Notes: generated by a model from the letters alone, not told the origin. Shown: positions 27,682 through 37,316, numbered from the stretch's first letter. The stretch: DNA of 64,000 nt from Burkholderia sp. FERM BP-3421 (GCF_028657905.1 NZ_CP117781.1:372001-436000), one strand, 5' to 3'. Numbers and translations: made by a program.

Positions 27682-28851
27682 TCATTTCGGCACCATCGCC
27701 CTCAGCTTGTTGACGGCTTCGCTCAACCGGCGGCCGACGTAGCGGATTTCCGCTTCGGTGTTGAACCGCCCCAGGCCGAAGCGCACGCTCGCCTGAGCCA
27801 GCGCATCGCCGACGCCGATCGCCTTGAGGACATGCGAGGGCGCCGCATTGGCCGACGTGCATGCCGAGCCCGACGACAGCGCGACCTCGTCGGACAGCTC
27901 CAGCAAGAGCGAATCCGCGTCGATGCCTTCGAACGATACGTTCAGCAGGCCCGGAAGACATTCGACGACGTCGCCGTTGATCCGGATGTCGGCGATGTTC
28001 TCGACGATGTACGCGCGCAGCAGATCCCGCAGATGACGGAGTTGCGTCGCCTCGGCAGCCAGGTTCCGGCAGGACAGTTCGACGGCGCGTCCGAAGCCTG
28101 CGATGCCCGGTACGTTGAGGGTTCCCGAGCGCAAGCCCCGCTCGTGCCCGCCGCCGACAATGAGCGGATCGAGCCTGATGTGAGGGTCGAGCGAATTGAC
28201 GTAAAGCGCTCCCACGCCCTTCGGCCCATATATCTTGTGCCCGGAAAACGATGCGAGGCCGATGTTCATCCGCTGGACGTCGATCTCCACCTTGCCGAGG
28301 GCCTGCGTGGCGTCCGTATGGAAGGGAATGCCGCGCGCCTTGCAGATCGCGCCGATTTCCGCGATTTTCTGCAGGGAGCCGATCTCGTTGTTGGCGGCCA
28401 TGATCGAGACGAGATAGGTATCGTCTCGGATGGCGCGCGCGATCGCGTCAGGAGAGACGATGCCGTTGCCCTGCGGGGCGAGATAGGTCACCTCGGCGCC
28501 CGTCGACTGGAGCCTGCCGCAGGAATCGAGAACCGCCTTGTGCTCGATCATGGATGTGATGACATGCCCTTTCCCGTCGCGGCTCTTGAGGCCCCCGATG
28601 GCGAGATTGATCGATTCGGTGGCGCCGGACGTGAAGATCACATCCGATGGACCGGCCGCGTTGATCGACGCGGCGATCGTTTTCCGCGCATCGTCGACGG
28701 CCGCCATCGCCTTCCAGCCAAACTCGTGGCTGTTGCTGGCCGCGTTGCCGTAGGCGCTGGTCAGATAGGGCATCATGTAATCGAGCACGTCGGGATCCAA
28801 CGCGGTGGTCGCGTTGTTGTCCATGTATATCGGTTGCGCCATGTCTTGCAT
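27682..28851 (-). CDS. NifS/IscS-like cysteine desulfurase
   Basis: A PLP enzyme of 389 residues that would convert cysteine to alanine and pass sulfur on as persulfide. Motifs: MDNNATT at the N-terminus, HTDATQALGKV (PLP Asp region), SFSGHKIYGPKG with the PLP Lys, RSGTLNVPGIAG, and the sulfur-carrying Cys in SSGSACTSA. ATG 28851 is preceded by AAGGGTG. There is no iscR, iscU, hscA or fdx nearby, so this is not the housekeeping ISC operon. It follows an unrecognised gene by five bases, pointing to a dedicated sulfur-transfer role. Confidence 0.93.
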   Translation of the reverse strand: MQDMAQPIYMDNNATTALDPDVLDYMMPYLTSAYGNAASNSHEFGWKAMAAVDDARKTIAASINAAGPSDVIFTSGATESINLAIGGLKSRDGKGHVITSMIEHKAVLDSCGRLQSTGAEVTYLAPQGNGIVSPDAIARAIRDDTYLVSIMAANNEIGSLQKIAEIGAICKARGIPFHTDATQALGKVEIDVQRMNIGLASFSGHKIYGPKGVGALYVNSLDPHIRLDPLIVGGGHERGLRSGTLNVPGIAGFGRAVELSCRNLAAEATQLRHLRDLLRAYIVENIADIRINGDVVECLPGLLNVSFEGIDADSLLLELSDEVALSSGSACTSANAAPSHVLKAIGVGDALAQASVRFGLGRFNTEAEIRYVGRRLSEAVNKLRAMVPK

Positions 28852-28856
28852 GATGT

Positions 28857-29621
28857 TCACCCTTGAAGAGCGGAATGCGTTGCTTGTTCTTCCGCGTGCG
28901 CGAGCGCATCGACCTTGACCAGATCGCCGCGGCTCACTTCGCCGTCCGCATTCACCATATTGAGCCGGATCGCGGTCGAGACGCCGAGCATGTGGCTGAG
29001 CTGCAAGCCGCGCACGTAGGCGAGACCTCTCGACCATGCGCTGTCCTCGAAGTACACCTCGAGAACGGCATCCCGGCCCGTGTTGTCTCCCGCCGCTTTC
29101 TCGAAGTATTCCTTCGTAATCGCCGCGCACGTCAGCTTTTGCGTGGGCTCGTCGCCGGCCGCGCCGCATGTCGCCGGTTTGCTGTCGGCCGAGGATCGGG
29201 ACACCATCCGCCGCGATACGGCTTCCGGTATGTCGCCGGCGGCGAGGATGTGAACGATGTGCTGCCGGGCGGAGTCTTCGTGGATCGCATGTATTTCGCC
29301 GAGCGGAATCTGGTGCTTCTCGGCCAGAGGCTGGAACACCTGCATGATCGACGGGTGAAGATGGCTCAGGCGTGGGTTTCGCTTCTGGGAGTTGGACAGC
29401 TTCTCCGCAAGAAACTGGAGGCGAAATATCCCGCGATGATCGAACGCCACGGATAGCCTCGGCAACCGTCCGTGCTGATCCCGGCTGCGCTCGGCGAACT
29501 GCAGCGCCGCATCGAATGCCTTCAACTGCGGCTCGACAACGATCGAGCCTTCATGGTCGATGAAGACCCGTGAATTGCCCGCTAGTATGCTTACGCTCGT
29601 TTCCAGTTGATTGACTGTCAT
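28857..29621 (-). CDS. Unrecognised 254-residue protein, partner of cysteine desulfurase
   Basis: ATG 29621 is preceded by AAGGGG at five bases. I do not recognise the protein. It has no signal peptide or membrane segment, and two Cys residues (CGAAG and LTCAAI, near residues 158 and 170) in its middle. The N-terminal half has beta-strand-like stretches (SRVFIDHEGSIVV, RLSVAFDHRGIFRLQF); the C-terminal end is acidic. It ends five bases before the desulfurase start, so the two are almost certainly co-transcribed. A sulfur acceptor or substrate-binding partner is a reasonable guess only. Confidence 0.7.
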   Translation of the reverse strand: MTVNQLETSVSILAGNSRVFIDHEGSIVVEPQLKAFDAALQFAERSRDQHGRLPRLSVAFDHRGIFRLQFLAEKLSNSQKRNPRLSHLHPSIMQVFQPLAEKHQIPLGEIHAIHEDSARQHIVHILAAGDIPEAVSRRMVSRSSADSKPATCGAAGDEPTQKLTCAAITKEYFEKAAGDNTGRDAVLEVYFEDSAWSRGLAYVRGLQLSHMLGVSTAIRLNMVNADGEVSRGDLVKVDALAHAEEQATHSALQG

Positions 29622-30555
29622 CAATGCCCCTTGAGGGTTCACGAAAGATCGGATTGATGCCGGGGGACGATTTCATCCAGGCGCCCGGAGCGCCGTTGTC
29701 GATCGCCACGCCCGTCTTTTGCCGCGTTGATCCTGACGGATGGTTGACTTGCATGAATCTATCGGCCTCACGCTGAGGAGCGTTTTTTGCATGACGATGT
29801 AAATCGTCACGGAGTCCTGATTAGGGTGTCAGCTTCGCGGGATCGCTGGCTTTTCAGGGCGTCCCACCGGCTTGCCGTTCATGTCGTCCATGGTCAAGGG
29901 GCGCAAAGCCGGATGCGCTCCCTTGATGAGCCGGTGAATCAGGCTCCCGTCGTATTCCCTCCCCGCGCTCCTGTTTCGAGCATGCTGTCGTGAGCCGCGA
30001 TCGTCCAAGCAATCCGCATCGAGATTGGTCGGCTGACGCGCAAGCAACAGCGTTGGAAAGCCGGGGTTCCGATATCGAGCCCGCCCGGCCTGGTTGTGCC
30101 ATGTCACCGCCCGGCCGGAGGCGATCGCCGGGCCGGAGCAATGGGTGTCTCCTTGACGTCGTTGTTCCATCTGCCGATGGGTTCTAAGTGCGTCTTTGTT
30201 GAGTGATTCGCAATGACGAGAAACCGGGTGACGCGATGCTCGTGTCTTGTCGTGAGATTGCCGAGAATCGCTTTCTACTATGAGTCATAAGCTATCCACA
30301 ATTTGATATAAAGATAACTGCCAGAAATGGCAGGGAGCCCGGCGGACGTGTCGCGTGCGAGGCCGAGCGGTGATGCCGAGCAAAGGTCGCGCACTCGGGG
30401 GCGGCATCGACGCCCCGCACCGATGGCAGGATGGCCGACGCATCGCGAATACCGGGGCCGAATGGGGAGGGGCGGCGGGCAGGGCGCGAGGCATCCGGAT
30501 TAAGATGCAGGGTTCCGCCTGATCCTCTTTCCTGTTGATTCGAAGGTGTTTCCCG
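29622..30555. other. Gene-poor region of about 930 bases
   Basis: I see no supportable gene. Short open frames occur on both strands around 29790-30170, but they overlap each other, lack ribosome sites and resemble no family I know. The AT-richer stretch near 30180-30330 may contain the promoter for the LysE gene at 30556. A decayed gene cannot be excluded. Confidence 0.45.
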
Positions 30556-31185
30556 ATGAGCTATGTTCCGCAACTCGCCGCCGTTGCCGGCGTCATGCTG
30601 CTGGCCTGCGCCAGCCCCGGTCCCGACATGATCTCGGTGACCTCGCACGCGCTTGCGGGACGCCGCCCCGGCGTGCACGCGGCGCTCGGGATCGCGACCT
30701 CGCACGCGCTGTGGGCGACCCTCGCGGTATTCGGGCTCGGGCTGATCCTGACGGAACTCGCCTGGCTGTATGGCGCGATCCGGATCGCGGGCGCCGCCTA
30801 CCTCGTCTATCTCGGCGTCAAGACGCTCATGGGGCTGCGCAAGCCGTCGGCGCGGCTCGACACGGGCGCGCCGACGGTGCGCGGCGGCCCGCATGCGTAT
30901 CGGCGCGGGGTGCTCGTGGGGCTCACCAATCCGAAGGCCGTCGCGTTCTTCGGCAGCCTGTTCGTGACGCTGCTGCCCGCGCACGCGCCGGGCTGGGTGC
31001 ACGGCGCGACGGTGGCGCTCGTGGCGCTCGTGGCGACGGTGTCGGTCAGCTGGTTCAGCGCGATGGCCGTGATCTTCTCGACCGCGCGCGTGCAGCGCGG
31101 GTATGCGCGCCTGCGCAAGCCGATCGATGCGGTGATGGGGGCCTTGTTGATCGCGCTCGGGGCGAGGCTCGCGATGGCGCGATGA
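30556..31185 (+). CDS. LysE/RhtB-family exporter (second copy)
   Basis: A 209-residue LysE-type translocator with ACASPGPDMI near the N-terminus and LTNPKAVAFFGSLF in the middle, six hydrophobic segments in all. ATG 30556 is chosen over an upstream in-frame ATG (30535) because GAAGG precedes it and it matches family length. It is distinct from the copy at 25418 and stands alone, closed by a terminator. Confidence 0.9.
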   Translation: MSYVPQLAAVAGVMLLACASPGPDMISVTSHALAGRRPGVHAALGIATSHALWATLAVFGLGLILTELAWLYGAIRIAGAAYLVYLGVKTLMGLRKPSARLDTGAPTVRGGPHAYRRGVLVGLTNPKAVAFFGSLFVTLLPAHAPGWVHGATVALVALVATVSVSWFSAMAVIFSTARVQRGYARLRKPIDAVMGALLIALGARLAMAR

Positions 31186-31233
31186 GGGCGGGAGGGCCCA
31201 CCGCCTTTGCCGCGCGCGCCGCGTTGCAGGACA

Positions 31234-31256
31234 GCCCGCCTTCGGCGGGCATTTTT
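31234..31256 (+). terminator. Rho-independent terminator after LysE gene
   Basis: Stem GCCCGCC (31234-31240) with GGCGGGC (31244-31250), loop TTC, followed by ATTTTT. It lies about 50 bases after the LysE stop; the next 170 bases to the convergent LOG-like gene hold nothing notable. Confidence 0.85.
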
Positions 31257-31426
31257 ATGCCTGGGGACGCGGACCTTGCTTGCCATCTTTGGATGGTGAG
31301 TGATCGCTTCGCTTGCCCGGCCGAGTGCCGGCCCGATAGAGCAGGAACGGCATAGGGCGCGGCGCAGCACGTCGTTATCCCGGTGCAGCCGAGCGCTATA
31401 TGTGAGTACACACTGACATTTGCATC

Positions 31427-31972
31427 TCAGCGCGCGGCCAACGTGGACGGGGTTCGGGTGTGTGCCAGAACGAAGCGATAAACCTCTTCCAGCTGCGTAC
31501 CGATCAAGGTTCCCGCCGGCACGGCCGCAAACGCAGTGTGAGGGCCCACACACATCAACGGCTTACCGAAGCGCACGGCGAGCCGGATCTCGTCGAGCGT
31601 GCCGCGGCTGCCCGGCAGCGCGATCACGACGTCGCTCGTCAGGATGTTCACGTAGTTGCGGTTCAGCGCCGTATCGGGCGAGTCCGCCTCCTTGCGAGGC
31701 AGCGGCGTGAGGAGCGGCAGGTCGATGTATGGATTCGGATAGCCCGCGCACGGCGCGAACCCTCTCACGGGATCAGGCTCGGTCGGCACGACGCCGATCG
31801 AACGCCCGGTGCGCCCCGGCGTCAACGCGAATGCGCGGGCGCAGCACAGCATCACCCCGTGTCCCGCGCCCGTCAGCAGATCATGACCTTGCTGCGCAAT
31901 CCACGCGCCAAGCGGCGCGGCCAGTTCGGGCCATTCGGTCGTGCCCGAGCCCATGACGCCAATGATGGCCAT
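31427..31972 (-). CDS. LOG-like (SLOG/Rossmann) nucleotide-binding protein
   Basis: A 181-residue protein of the broad LOG/TIGR00725-type family. The N-terminus MAIIGVMGSGT and the PGSRGTLDEI segment near residue 130 match the LOG nucleotide site, where the usual motif is PGGxGTxxE. Many members are annotated as cytokinin-activating phosphoribohydrolases, others only bind nucleotides. GGAA precedes ATG 31972. It stands alone between convergent and divergent neighbours. Confidence 0.75.
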   Translation of the reverse strand: MAIIGVMGSGTTEWPELAAPLGAWIAQQGHDLLTGAGHGVMLCCARAFALTPGRTGRSIGVVPTEPDPVRGFAPCAGYPNPYIDLPLLTPLPRKEADSPDTALNRNYVNILTSDVVIALPGSRGTLDEIRLAVRFGKPLMCVGPHTAFAAVPAGTLIGTQLEEVYRFVLAHTRTPSTLAAR

Positions 31973-32176
31973 GTCGAGTTCCGTGAAGCAGGTTGAGGGA
32001 GCCAGCAGACGGCGCGCGGATTATACAAGGGGCGGATCACGGGCTCGACGCGGATTTTATGCGCATAAATTTTTGAAACGCCGCGTTCTCACCGTGAAGC
32101 TGACGCGCCGGGGGAGACGGGATGCGCCGCGGGGCGCAGCGGCGAGCGGGAGGGACCGCGCCGGTCTTCGCGTCGC

Positions 32177-33367
32177 TCAGCGCGACGGCGGCGCGGCGCG
32201 CATCGAGCCGGCCGCCTCGCCGCCGGCGCCGGTCGCGTCGCGCCGCGCCGGCGTGAGCGCATGGGCGATGCGTACGGCCGGCGCTTCGCACCAGCGGTAG
32301 CTGAGCCACGACAGCAGGATTGCCGGTACGAGCGCCGTTGCCATGTAGAGCGCGAGCGGCCCGCCGGTCAGGTACCAGCGTTGGGCGGCCCAGAACACCA
32401 GATACAGCGGGACGCCGTGCAGCAGATAAACCGAATAGCTGATCTCGCCGAGCCAGGCGAGGAAGCGCGAGCGCAGCTTCAGCACGGTGGCGAACGTGAT
32501 GAACAGGGCCAGCCCCGCCACATAGCCGAGCGACGTGGACACGTGGGCGAGGTCGCCGTGCCGCCAGTTCACGACCGCCATCGACAGCGCGACGAGGATG
32601 AGCAGCGCGGTCAGCAGGACAACCGCGGCGCGATACGTGATGGGCCGCAGCAGGTGCCCGATACCGGCCGACAGCGTGGCGCTCGACGCAGCGGCGGCCG
32701 ACGCGTCGGCCGCCGCTGCGTCATAAGCCTGCCGGAAGCACGCGCCCCAGAACATGATCGCGAGGTGGAACAGCATGCCCTTGTATTGCCCGAGCGCGCT
32801 TGCCGGAATCAGGTGCAGTGCGCCCGTCGCGACGAACAGGAGGCACAGTCCGGCGCAGGTGGCGCACAGGACGCGCATCCGGTGCAGCCCGCCGAGCCGG
32901 AACAGCACGAGGCACAGCACGTAGAAGTACAGCTCGGTTTCGAGCGTCCAGTAGTGTCCCATCACCGGCTCGAAGCCGAACGCGGTCGGGATCATCGTGA
33001 TGTTGGCGAGCAGGCCGGCTGCGTTCATCCGGTTGCCGAACAGCACCCAGTACACGAGATAGCCGAGCGGCAGCGACAGCCAGTAGGCGGGATAGAGCCG
33101 GAAGAAGCGGCGGATCACGAAGCGCCGTGTGCCGTCTCCGGCCGCGCCGCGCAGGCTGGTCGGGATCAGCATGCCGCTGATCCCGAAGAACAGCACGACG
33201 CCGACCCGGCCGAAATCGATCGAGCGCTGCAGCGTGTCGAGGTACAACTGGGAGCCGGCGATGCGGGCGAACAATTCCGCGTAGTGCGTCCAGATCACGA
33301 GCAGCACGGCGATCGCACGCATGGCATCCAGGTGGGCCAGGCGATGGGACGGGGCGGGATTTGGCAT
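32177..33367 (-). CDS. Acyltransferase-3 (OafA/YrhL-like) membrane protein
   Basis: An integral membrane O-acyltransferase of about 396 residues and ten hydrophobic helices. The family's R-x10-H pair is present in MRAIAVLLVIWTH near the N-terminus. These enzymes acetylate or acylate sugars of O-antigen, exopolysaccharide or antibiotics. ATG 33367 is chosen because it puts the first membrane helix close to the N-terminus; an in-frame ATG at 33451 would add a Pro-rich leader. No sugar-polymer genes are near, so the substrate is unknown. An Ala/Asp-rich low-complexity loop lies near 32685-32730. Confidence 0.88.
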   Translation of the reverse strand: MPNPAPSHRLAHLDAMRAIAVLLVIWTHYAELFARIAGSQLYLDTLQRSIDFGRVGVVLFFGISGMLIPTSLRGAAGDGTRRFVIRRFFRLYPAYWLSLPLGYLVYWVLFGNRMNAAGLLANITMIPTAFGFEPVMGHYWTLETELYFYVLCLVLFRLGGLHRMRVLCATCAGLCLLFVATGALHLIPASALGQYKGMLFHLAIMFWGACFRQAYDAAAADASAAAASSATLSAGIGHLLRPITYRAAVVLLTALLILVALSMAVVNWRHGDLAHVSTSLGYVAGLALFITFATVLKLRSRFLAWLGEISYSVYLLHGVPLYLVFWAAQRWYLTGGPLALYMATALVPAILLSWLSYRWCEAPAVRIAHALTPARRDATGAGGEAAGSMRAAPPSR

Positions 33368-34389
33368 GGGCGGGGCCGTGGACGGGCTGGCGGGTCGCGC
33401 GCGGCGCGGTCTGGGCCCGAAACCAGGCGATGGATCTGGGGAAAATCGCACGGTAGCGCACCAGGACGGTGCGTTCCGTGCGCTAACCTACTCAAGGTCG
33501 AGCGAGCGGCATATGCAGGCGGATGCGTGTCCCCTATGCGGTTGGGCAATATATGGATGCATATACGCGTGCCGGCTCAAGGCCGGATCGGAAAATTTAT
33601 TCTGGAATCCATATGATCGGGTGGCGGCGGAGACGGGTTGAGATCGCCGGCATGGCATGCAGGGCGAACCGCGGATGCGGCCTGCCGGCGCGCGCGTCGT
33701 GTCGTCATGCGATCGCGGCGCAGCCGCAGAAGGGCGGGCGAGGGCGGCCCGTCGCGACACAGGGTGTCCATTCATTCATGCGCCCATCTTCCCGCCGGGT
33801 TCGCTGCGATCATTGAGACGTGCGTCTCACGAATTCAGGCGGTTTTCGCGTAACAAAGTGTAAAAATCGGGGCGCGAACCCAGGTGCGGGACAGGTCTTC
33901 GTGGCGTGAATATGGCGCCGATCGGGCCAATTTCTGGCGCTGGAGAACGGTGATCGAGCGTGTTTGTCAGGTGGCGAATCCGTCCAACGCGGCGGGTCGG
34001 AACCTCCGCATGCCGCCAATCGCCATGCACGGTTTTTACGTCCGCCCGACAGCCCGGCAGCCGCGCGGAGACAATCCGCATCATTGGTTCAAAACTATCA
34101 GAGGAATGCTGAATGATGGCATTGCATCTATGTCGCTTATTGCCATGCGATGAATATCGAATACAATCGTGCCGCGCGAAAGCCGAGCTAATTAAAAAAT
34201 AAATCCGAGATAATCGCTGCGCGCGCAAAGCGCATTGCATTGCACAATTTCAGTGCGCGGTTTGCGGTCCCGTTAATGCCGCGAATTCTTACATTTTATT
34301 TACTCCCATCAATACAAAATCCTTCAATTCCCTTACTGATGGATTTTGAACAAGTACTCCAAATTTTGTGTGGGTGTATCAAATAAAGT

Positions 34390-34419
34390 TTGACGCCCAA
34401 TTTTTTTCCTTGCTATCTT
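34390..34419 (+). promoter_or_regulatory. Possible sigma-70 promoter upstream of tonB
   Basis: TTGACG at 34390-34395 and TATCTT at 34414-34419 with 18 bases between, in the AT-rich stretch about 340 bases before tonB. Found by eye; the long leader makes it uncertain. Confidence 0.3.
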
Positions 34420-34644
34420 CTGCCTCCAAGAAGCGCCGCATCATCACGGCTCAGCGGGAAGGCGACCAACTTGTCCCTCGTACGCATCCGTACGATTCTG
34501 ACAAATTGCTTTCGCTCGATGCGGTTGGAGCAGCGATAGCGCCGCCCGAACTGCCTCAAATGAATTAGGGGTGCCGTATTCATCGTTTTTGTGTCGGCTC
34601 TTGATTTGCTTAATGAAAGCTGGATATCGAATTAAGCGAATAAA

Positions 34645-34678
34645 TCGGGGTTTTCCCGTAATTCGGGTTTTCCCGTAA
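34645..34678. repeat. Tandem imperfect repeat TCGGG(G)TTTTCCCGTAA x2
   Basis: Two adjacent copies, 34645-34661 and 34663-34678, differing by one G. Each can fold as a small CGGG-TTTT-CCCG hairpin. They lie about 80 bases before tonB and could be a regulator site or a leader structure. Confidence 0.55.
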
Positions 34679-34755
34679 ATAAGAGTCGTTAAGGCTGAAC
34701 CGGATGTCGTGGCCGCGAATCTGGGCGATTCACGCTTGGGGGATTGAAGGTGGGT

Positions 34756-35451
34756 ATGAAAGTCGAGGAAGGTTTGGCCGCTAACAACGGCGGGCTGGCG
34801 AGATTGGGCCGCCCGCGCGAATTCGGCAAGAAGCAACAGAATCCCGTCCGCCGGTTCGGCGGCATCGCGATCGTGCTGGTGCTGCACATCGTCCTGATCT
34901 ACGCGCTGCTCAACGGCCTGGCCACCAAGGTCGTCCAGGTCATCCAGCATCCGATCGAAACCCGCATCATCGAGCCGGTGAAGCCGCCGCCTCCGCCCCC
35001 GATGCCGGTCGTCAAGCTGCCGCCGCCCAAGTTCGCGCCGCCGCCGCCGCCGTTCGTGCCGCCGCCCGAGGTGCCGGTCCAGGCGCCGCCGCAGGCCACC
35101 ATCACGCACCAGTCCGCACCCGTGCAGTCCGCGCCCGCCGTCGCGCCGCCCGTCGCCGCTGCGCCGGCCGCCAAGCCGGTGAGCCATGAAGTCGGCGTGG
35201 TGTGCCCGAATTCGGATTCGATCCGTGCTTCGATGCAGTACCCGAAGGAAGCGCAGGAGAACAACATCACGGGCGACGTCATGATCGAGTTCGTCGTCGA
35301 TGCGGAAGGCAACATCACGAATGAGCGTGTCGCGCAGTCGGCGGATCCGGTCCTCGATCGTGCCGCGTACAACACGGTCAAGCGATTCAAGTGCGTGGCG
35401 CAAGGGCAGTCGGTGCGCGTACAGGTTCCGTTCTCCTTCAACCTGAACTGA
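34756..35451 (+). CDS. tonB: TonB energy transducer
   Basis: Couples the inner-membrane proton gradient to outer-membrane receptors. Start ATG 34756 has GAAGG five bases upstream; in-frame TTG and GTG codons lie just before. The 231-residue protein has a cytoplasmic head, one membrane segment (about 36-58), a long Pro-rich periplasmic spacer (about 75-145) and a C-terminal TonB domain (about 155-231; SMQYPKEAQENNITGDVMIEF). It heads tonB-exbB-exbD-exbD, and the TonB-dependent receptor at 39.9 kb is the likely client. Confidence 0.94.
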   Translation: MKVEEGLAANNGGLARLGRPREFGKKQQNPVRRFGGIAIVLVLHIVLIYALLNGLATKVVQVIQHPIETRIIEPVKPPPPPPMPVVKLPPPKFAPPPPPFVPPPEVPVQAPPQATITHQSAPVQSAPAVAPPVAAAPAAKPVSHEVGVVCPNSDSIRASMQYPKEAQENNITGDVMIEFVVDAEGNITNERVAQSADPVLDRAAYNTVKRFKCVAQGQSVRVQVPFSFNLN

Positions 35452-35526
35452 TCGTCCGGGAGGGCGGTGACAGCAGAAGGATGATCGAGTCAATTTCGTA
35501 AGTTCAACGAAAGTTCTGGAGTGGGT

Positions 35527-36440
35527 ATGAAGAAGCGTTCCCTGGCCGCGCTGGCGGCAAGCATGTTGATCTCCGTAACCGCGGTTGACGCGCTTGTTGC
35601 GCCGCAGCTGGCCTACGCTCAGGCAAGCGACGCAACCGCGGCCGCATCGGCGCCCGCCACGGCGCCCGCAACGGCGCAGGCTCCTGCGCCCGCCGCCAAC
35701 GAGCCGGCGCCGCCGCCGCCGCCCGCCACGAGCGAATCCGTCGAGAACCCCCTACGGTCTCGGCGCGCTCTGGAAGAACGGCGACTTCGTGGCCCGCTTC
35801 GTGCTGATCCTGCTCGTGATCATGTCGATGGGCAGCTGGTACATCATGATCACCAAGTTCATCGAGCAGCTGCGCGCCAACCGCCGCGCCAAGGTCGCCG
35901 ATGAGCAGCTGTGGACCGCGCCGTCGCTCGCCGAAGGCGCGAAGCTGCTCGACGAGGCATCGCCGTTCCGCTTCATCGCCGAAACCGCGATCGAAGCCGG
36001 CGAGCACCACGACGAAGCGCTGCTCGAAGCCGTCGACCGCAATACCTGGATCGACGTGTCGGTCGAGCGCGCCATCACCAACGTCTCGAACCGCCTGCAG
36101 GACGGCCTCGCGTTCCTCGGCACGGTCGGCTCGACGGCGCCGTTCGTCGGCCTGTTCGGTACGGTGTGGGGGGATCTATCACGCGCTGACCGCGATCGGT
36201 ATCGCGGGCCAGGCGTCGATCGACAAGGTCGCGGGCCCGGTGGGCGAGGCGCTGATCATGACGGCGATCGGTCTCGCGGTCGCGGTGCCGGCGGTGCTCG
36301 GCTACAACTTCCTCGTCCGCCGCAACAAGTCCGTGATGGAGCGCGTGCGCAACTTCGGCGCGCAACTGCATACGGTTCTGCTGGCCGGCGGCAAGCGCGG
36401 TGCGCGCAAGTCGCAATCCGCCGCGTCGCTGGTTCAGTAA
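35527..36440 (+). CDS. exbB: ExbB/MotA-TolQ family proton channel, two homopolymer frameshifts
   Basis: Proton-channel subunit of the Ton motor. ATG 35527 is used (GGAG seven bases upstream). As written the frame breaks twice: CCCCC near 35748-35752 has one C too many, and GGGGGG at 36168-36173 has one G too many. Correcting both yields a 303-residue protein of continuous ExbB sequence: signal peptide, Ala/Pro-rich linker, membrane segment (ARFVLILLVIMSMGSWY), cytoplasmic domain, then LGTVGSTAPFVGLFGTVWGIY and ALIMTAIGLAVAVPAVLGYN. Two independent one-base insertions in runs, inside an otherwise conserved gene, point to sequence error. Confidence 0.9.
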
Positions 36441-36452
36441 GCGAGGTTCGCC

Positions 36453-36875
36453 ATGGCCATGAGCGTTGGGCAAGAAGATAACGACGAGGTTATCTCCGCC
36501 ATCAACACCACGCCGCTCGTGGACGTGATGCTGGTGTTGCTGATCATCTTCCTGATCACGATCCCGGTCGTCACGCACACGATCCCGCTCCAGCTGCCGA
36601 AGGAAGCGGTGCAGCCGCTGCAGACGACGCCGAAGAGCGTGGAAATCGCGGTCAATCGCGATGGCGATTTCTTCTGGAACGACGCGCTCGTGGATGCGCC
36701 GACGCTCCTGACGAAGCTGAAGGCCGTATCGGTCCAGATGCCGCAGCCGGACGTGCATGTGCGCGGCGATCAGAACACGCGCTATGAATTCATCGGCCGC
36801 GTGATCACCGCGTGCGAGCGCGCAGGGATCGCCAAGGTTTCATTCATCACTGAGCCGCCGGCGCGCGGCGGCTAG
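36453..36875 (+). CDS. exbD: ExbD/TolR family protein (first copy)
   Basis: A 140-residue single-span protein. The membrane segment INTTPLVDVMLVLLIIFLITIPV carries the conserved Asp that takes part in proton flow. It begins 12 bases after exbB. ExbD anchors to peptidoglycan or TonB in the periplasm and works with ExbB. Confidence 0.93.
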   Translation: MAMSVGQEDNDEVISAINTTPLVDVMLVLLIIFLITIPVVTHTIPLQLPKEAVQPLQTTPKSVEIAVNRDGDFFWNDALVDAPTLLTKLKAVSVQMPQPDVHVRGDQNTRYEFIGRVITACERAGIAKVSFITEPPARGG

Positions 36876-36884
36876 GAGTCGACG

Positions 36885-37316
36885 ATGGGCATGAACGTAT
36901 CTTCGGGTGGCGGGGGTGGCGAACCGGATGTGATGGTCGACATCAACACCACGCCGCTCATCGACGTGATGCTGGTGCTGCTGATCATGCTGATCATCAC
37001 GATCCCGATCCAGATGCACTCGGTCAAGATGAACCTGCCGGTCGGCAATCCGCCGCCGCCGGCGGTACAGCCGGAGATCGTGCAGATCGATATCGACTTC
37101 GACGGCACGACCACCTGGAACGGCACCCTGGTGCCGGACCGTGCCGCGCTGGAAGCGAAGCTGACGCAGGTCGCGGCCGAGCCGGTGCAGGCCGAGATCC
37201 ATCTGCGGCCGAACAAGCTGGTGCCGTACAAGGACGTGGCCTCCGTGCTCGCGTCCGCGCAGCGGGTGGGCGCGACCAAGATCGGTCTGATCGGCAACGA
37301 GCAGTACATGCAATAA
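36885..37316 (+). CDS. exbD: ExbD/TolR family protein (second copy)
   Basis: A 143-residue ExbD paralogue with membrane segment INTTPLIDVMLVLLIMLIITIPI and the conserved Asp, preceded by a Gly-rich stretch. It starts nine bases after the first copy. Tandem, diverged exbD genes are known in xanthomonads and related bacteria, where the second can be needed for particular substrates. Confidence 0.92.
   Translation: MGMNVSSGGGGGEPDVMVDINTTPLIDVMLVLLIMLIITIPIQMHSVKMNLPVGNPPPPAVQPEIVQIDIDFDGTTTWNGTLVPDRAALEAKLTQVAAEPVQAEIHLRPNKLVPYKDVASVLASAQRVGATKIGLIGNEQYMQ

Larger units (their letters stand above)
33368..34755. other. Gene-poor, AT-richer region upstream of tonB
   Basis: About 1.4 kb with no gene I can support. 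GC content falls sharply from about 34130 to 34740, unlike the rest of the window. It holds a possible sigma-70 promoter (34390-34419) and a tandem hairpin-forming repeat (34645-34678). Short open frames (for example 33827-34240 minus, 34368-34568 plus) lack ribosome sites and family resemblance. I looked for a Fur box upstream of tonB and did not find one. Confidence 0.5.

Noticed and set aside
29829..30170. 113-codon minus-strand open frame in the gene-poor region
   Set aside because: Overlaps other short frames, no ribosome site, no family resemblance.
34368..34568. 66-codon plus-strand open frame ahead of tonB
   Set aside because: Its start lies upstream of the only plausible promoter and it shows no ribosome site or homology.
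35585..36481. Two or three separate small membrane-protein genes in place of exbB
   Set aside because: The pieces form one standard ExbB once two homopolymer insertions are removed.
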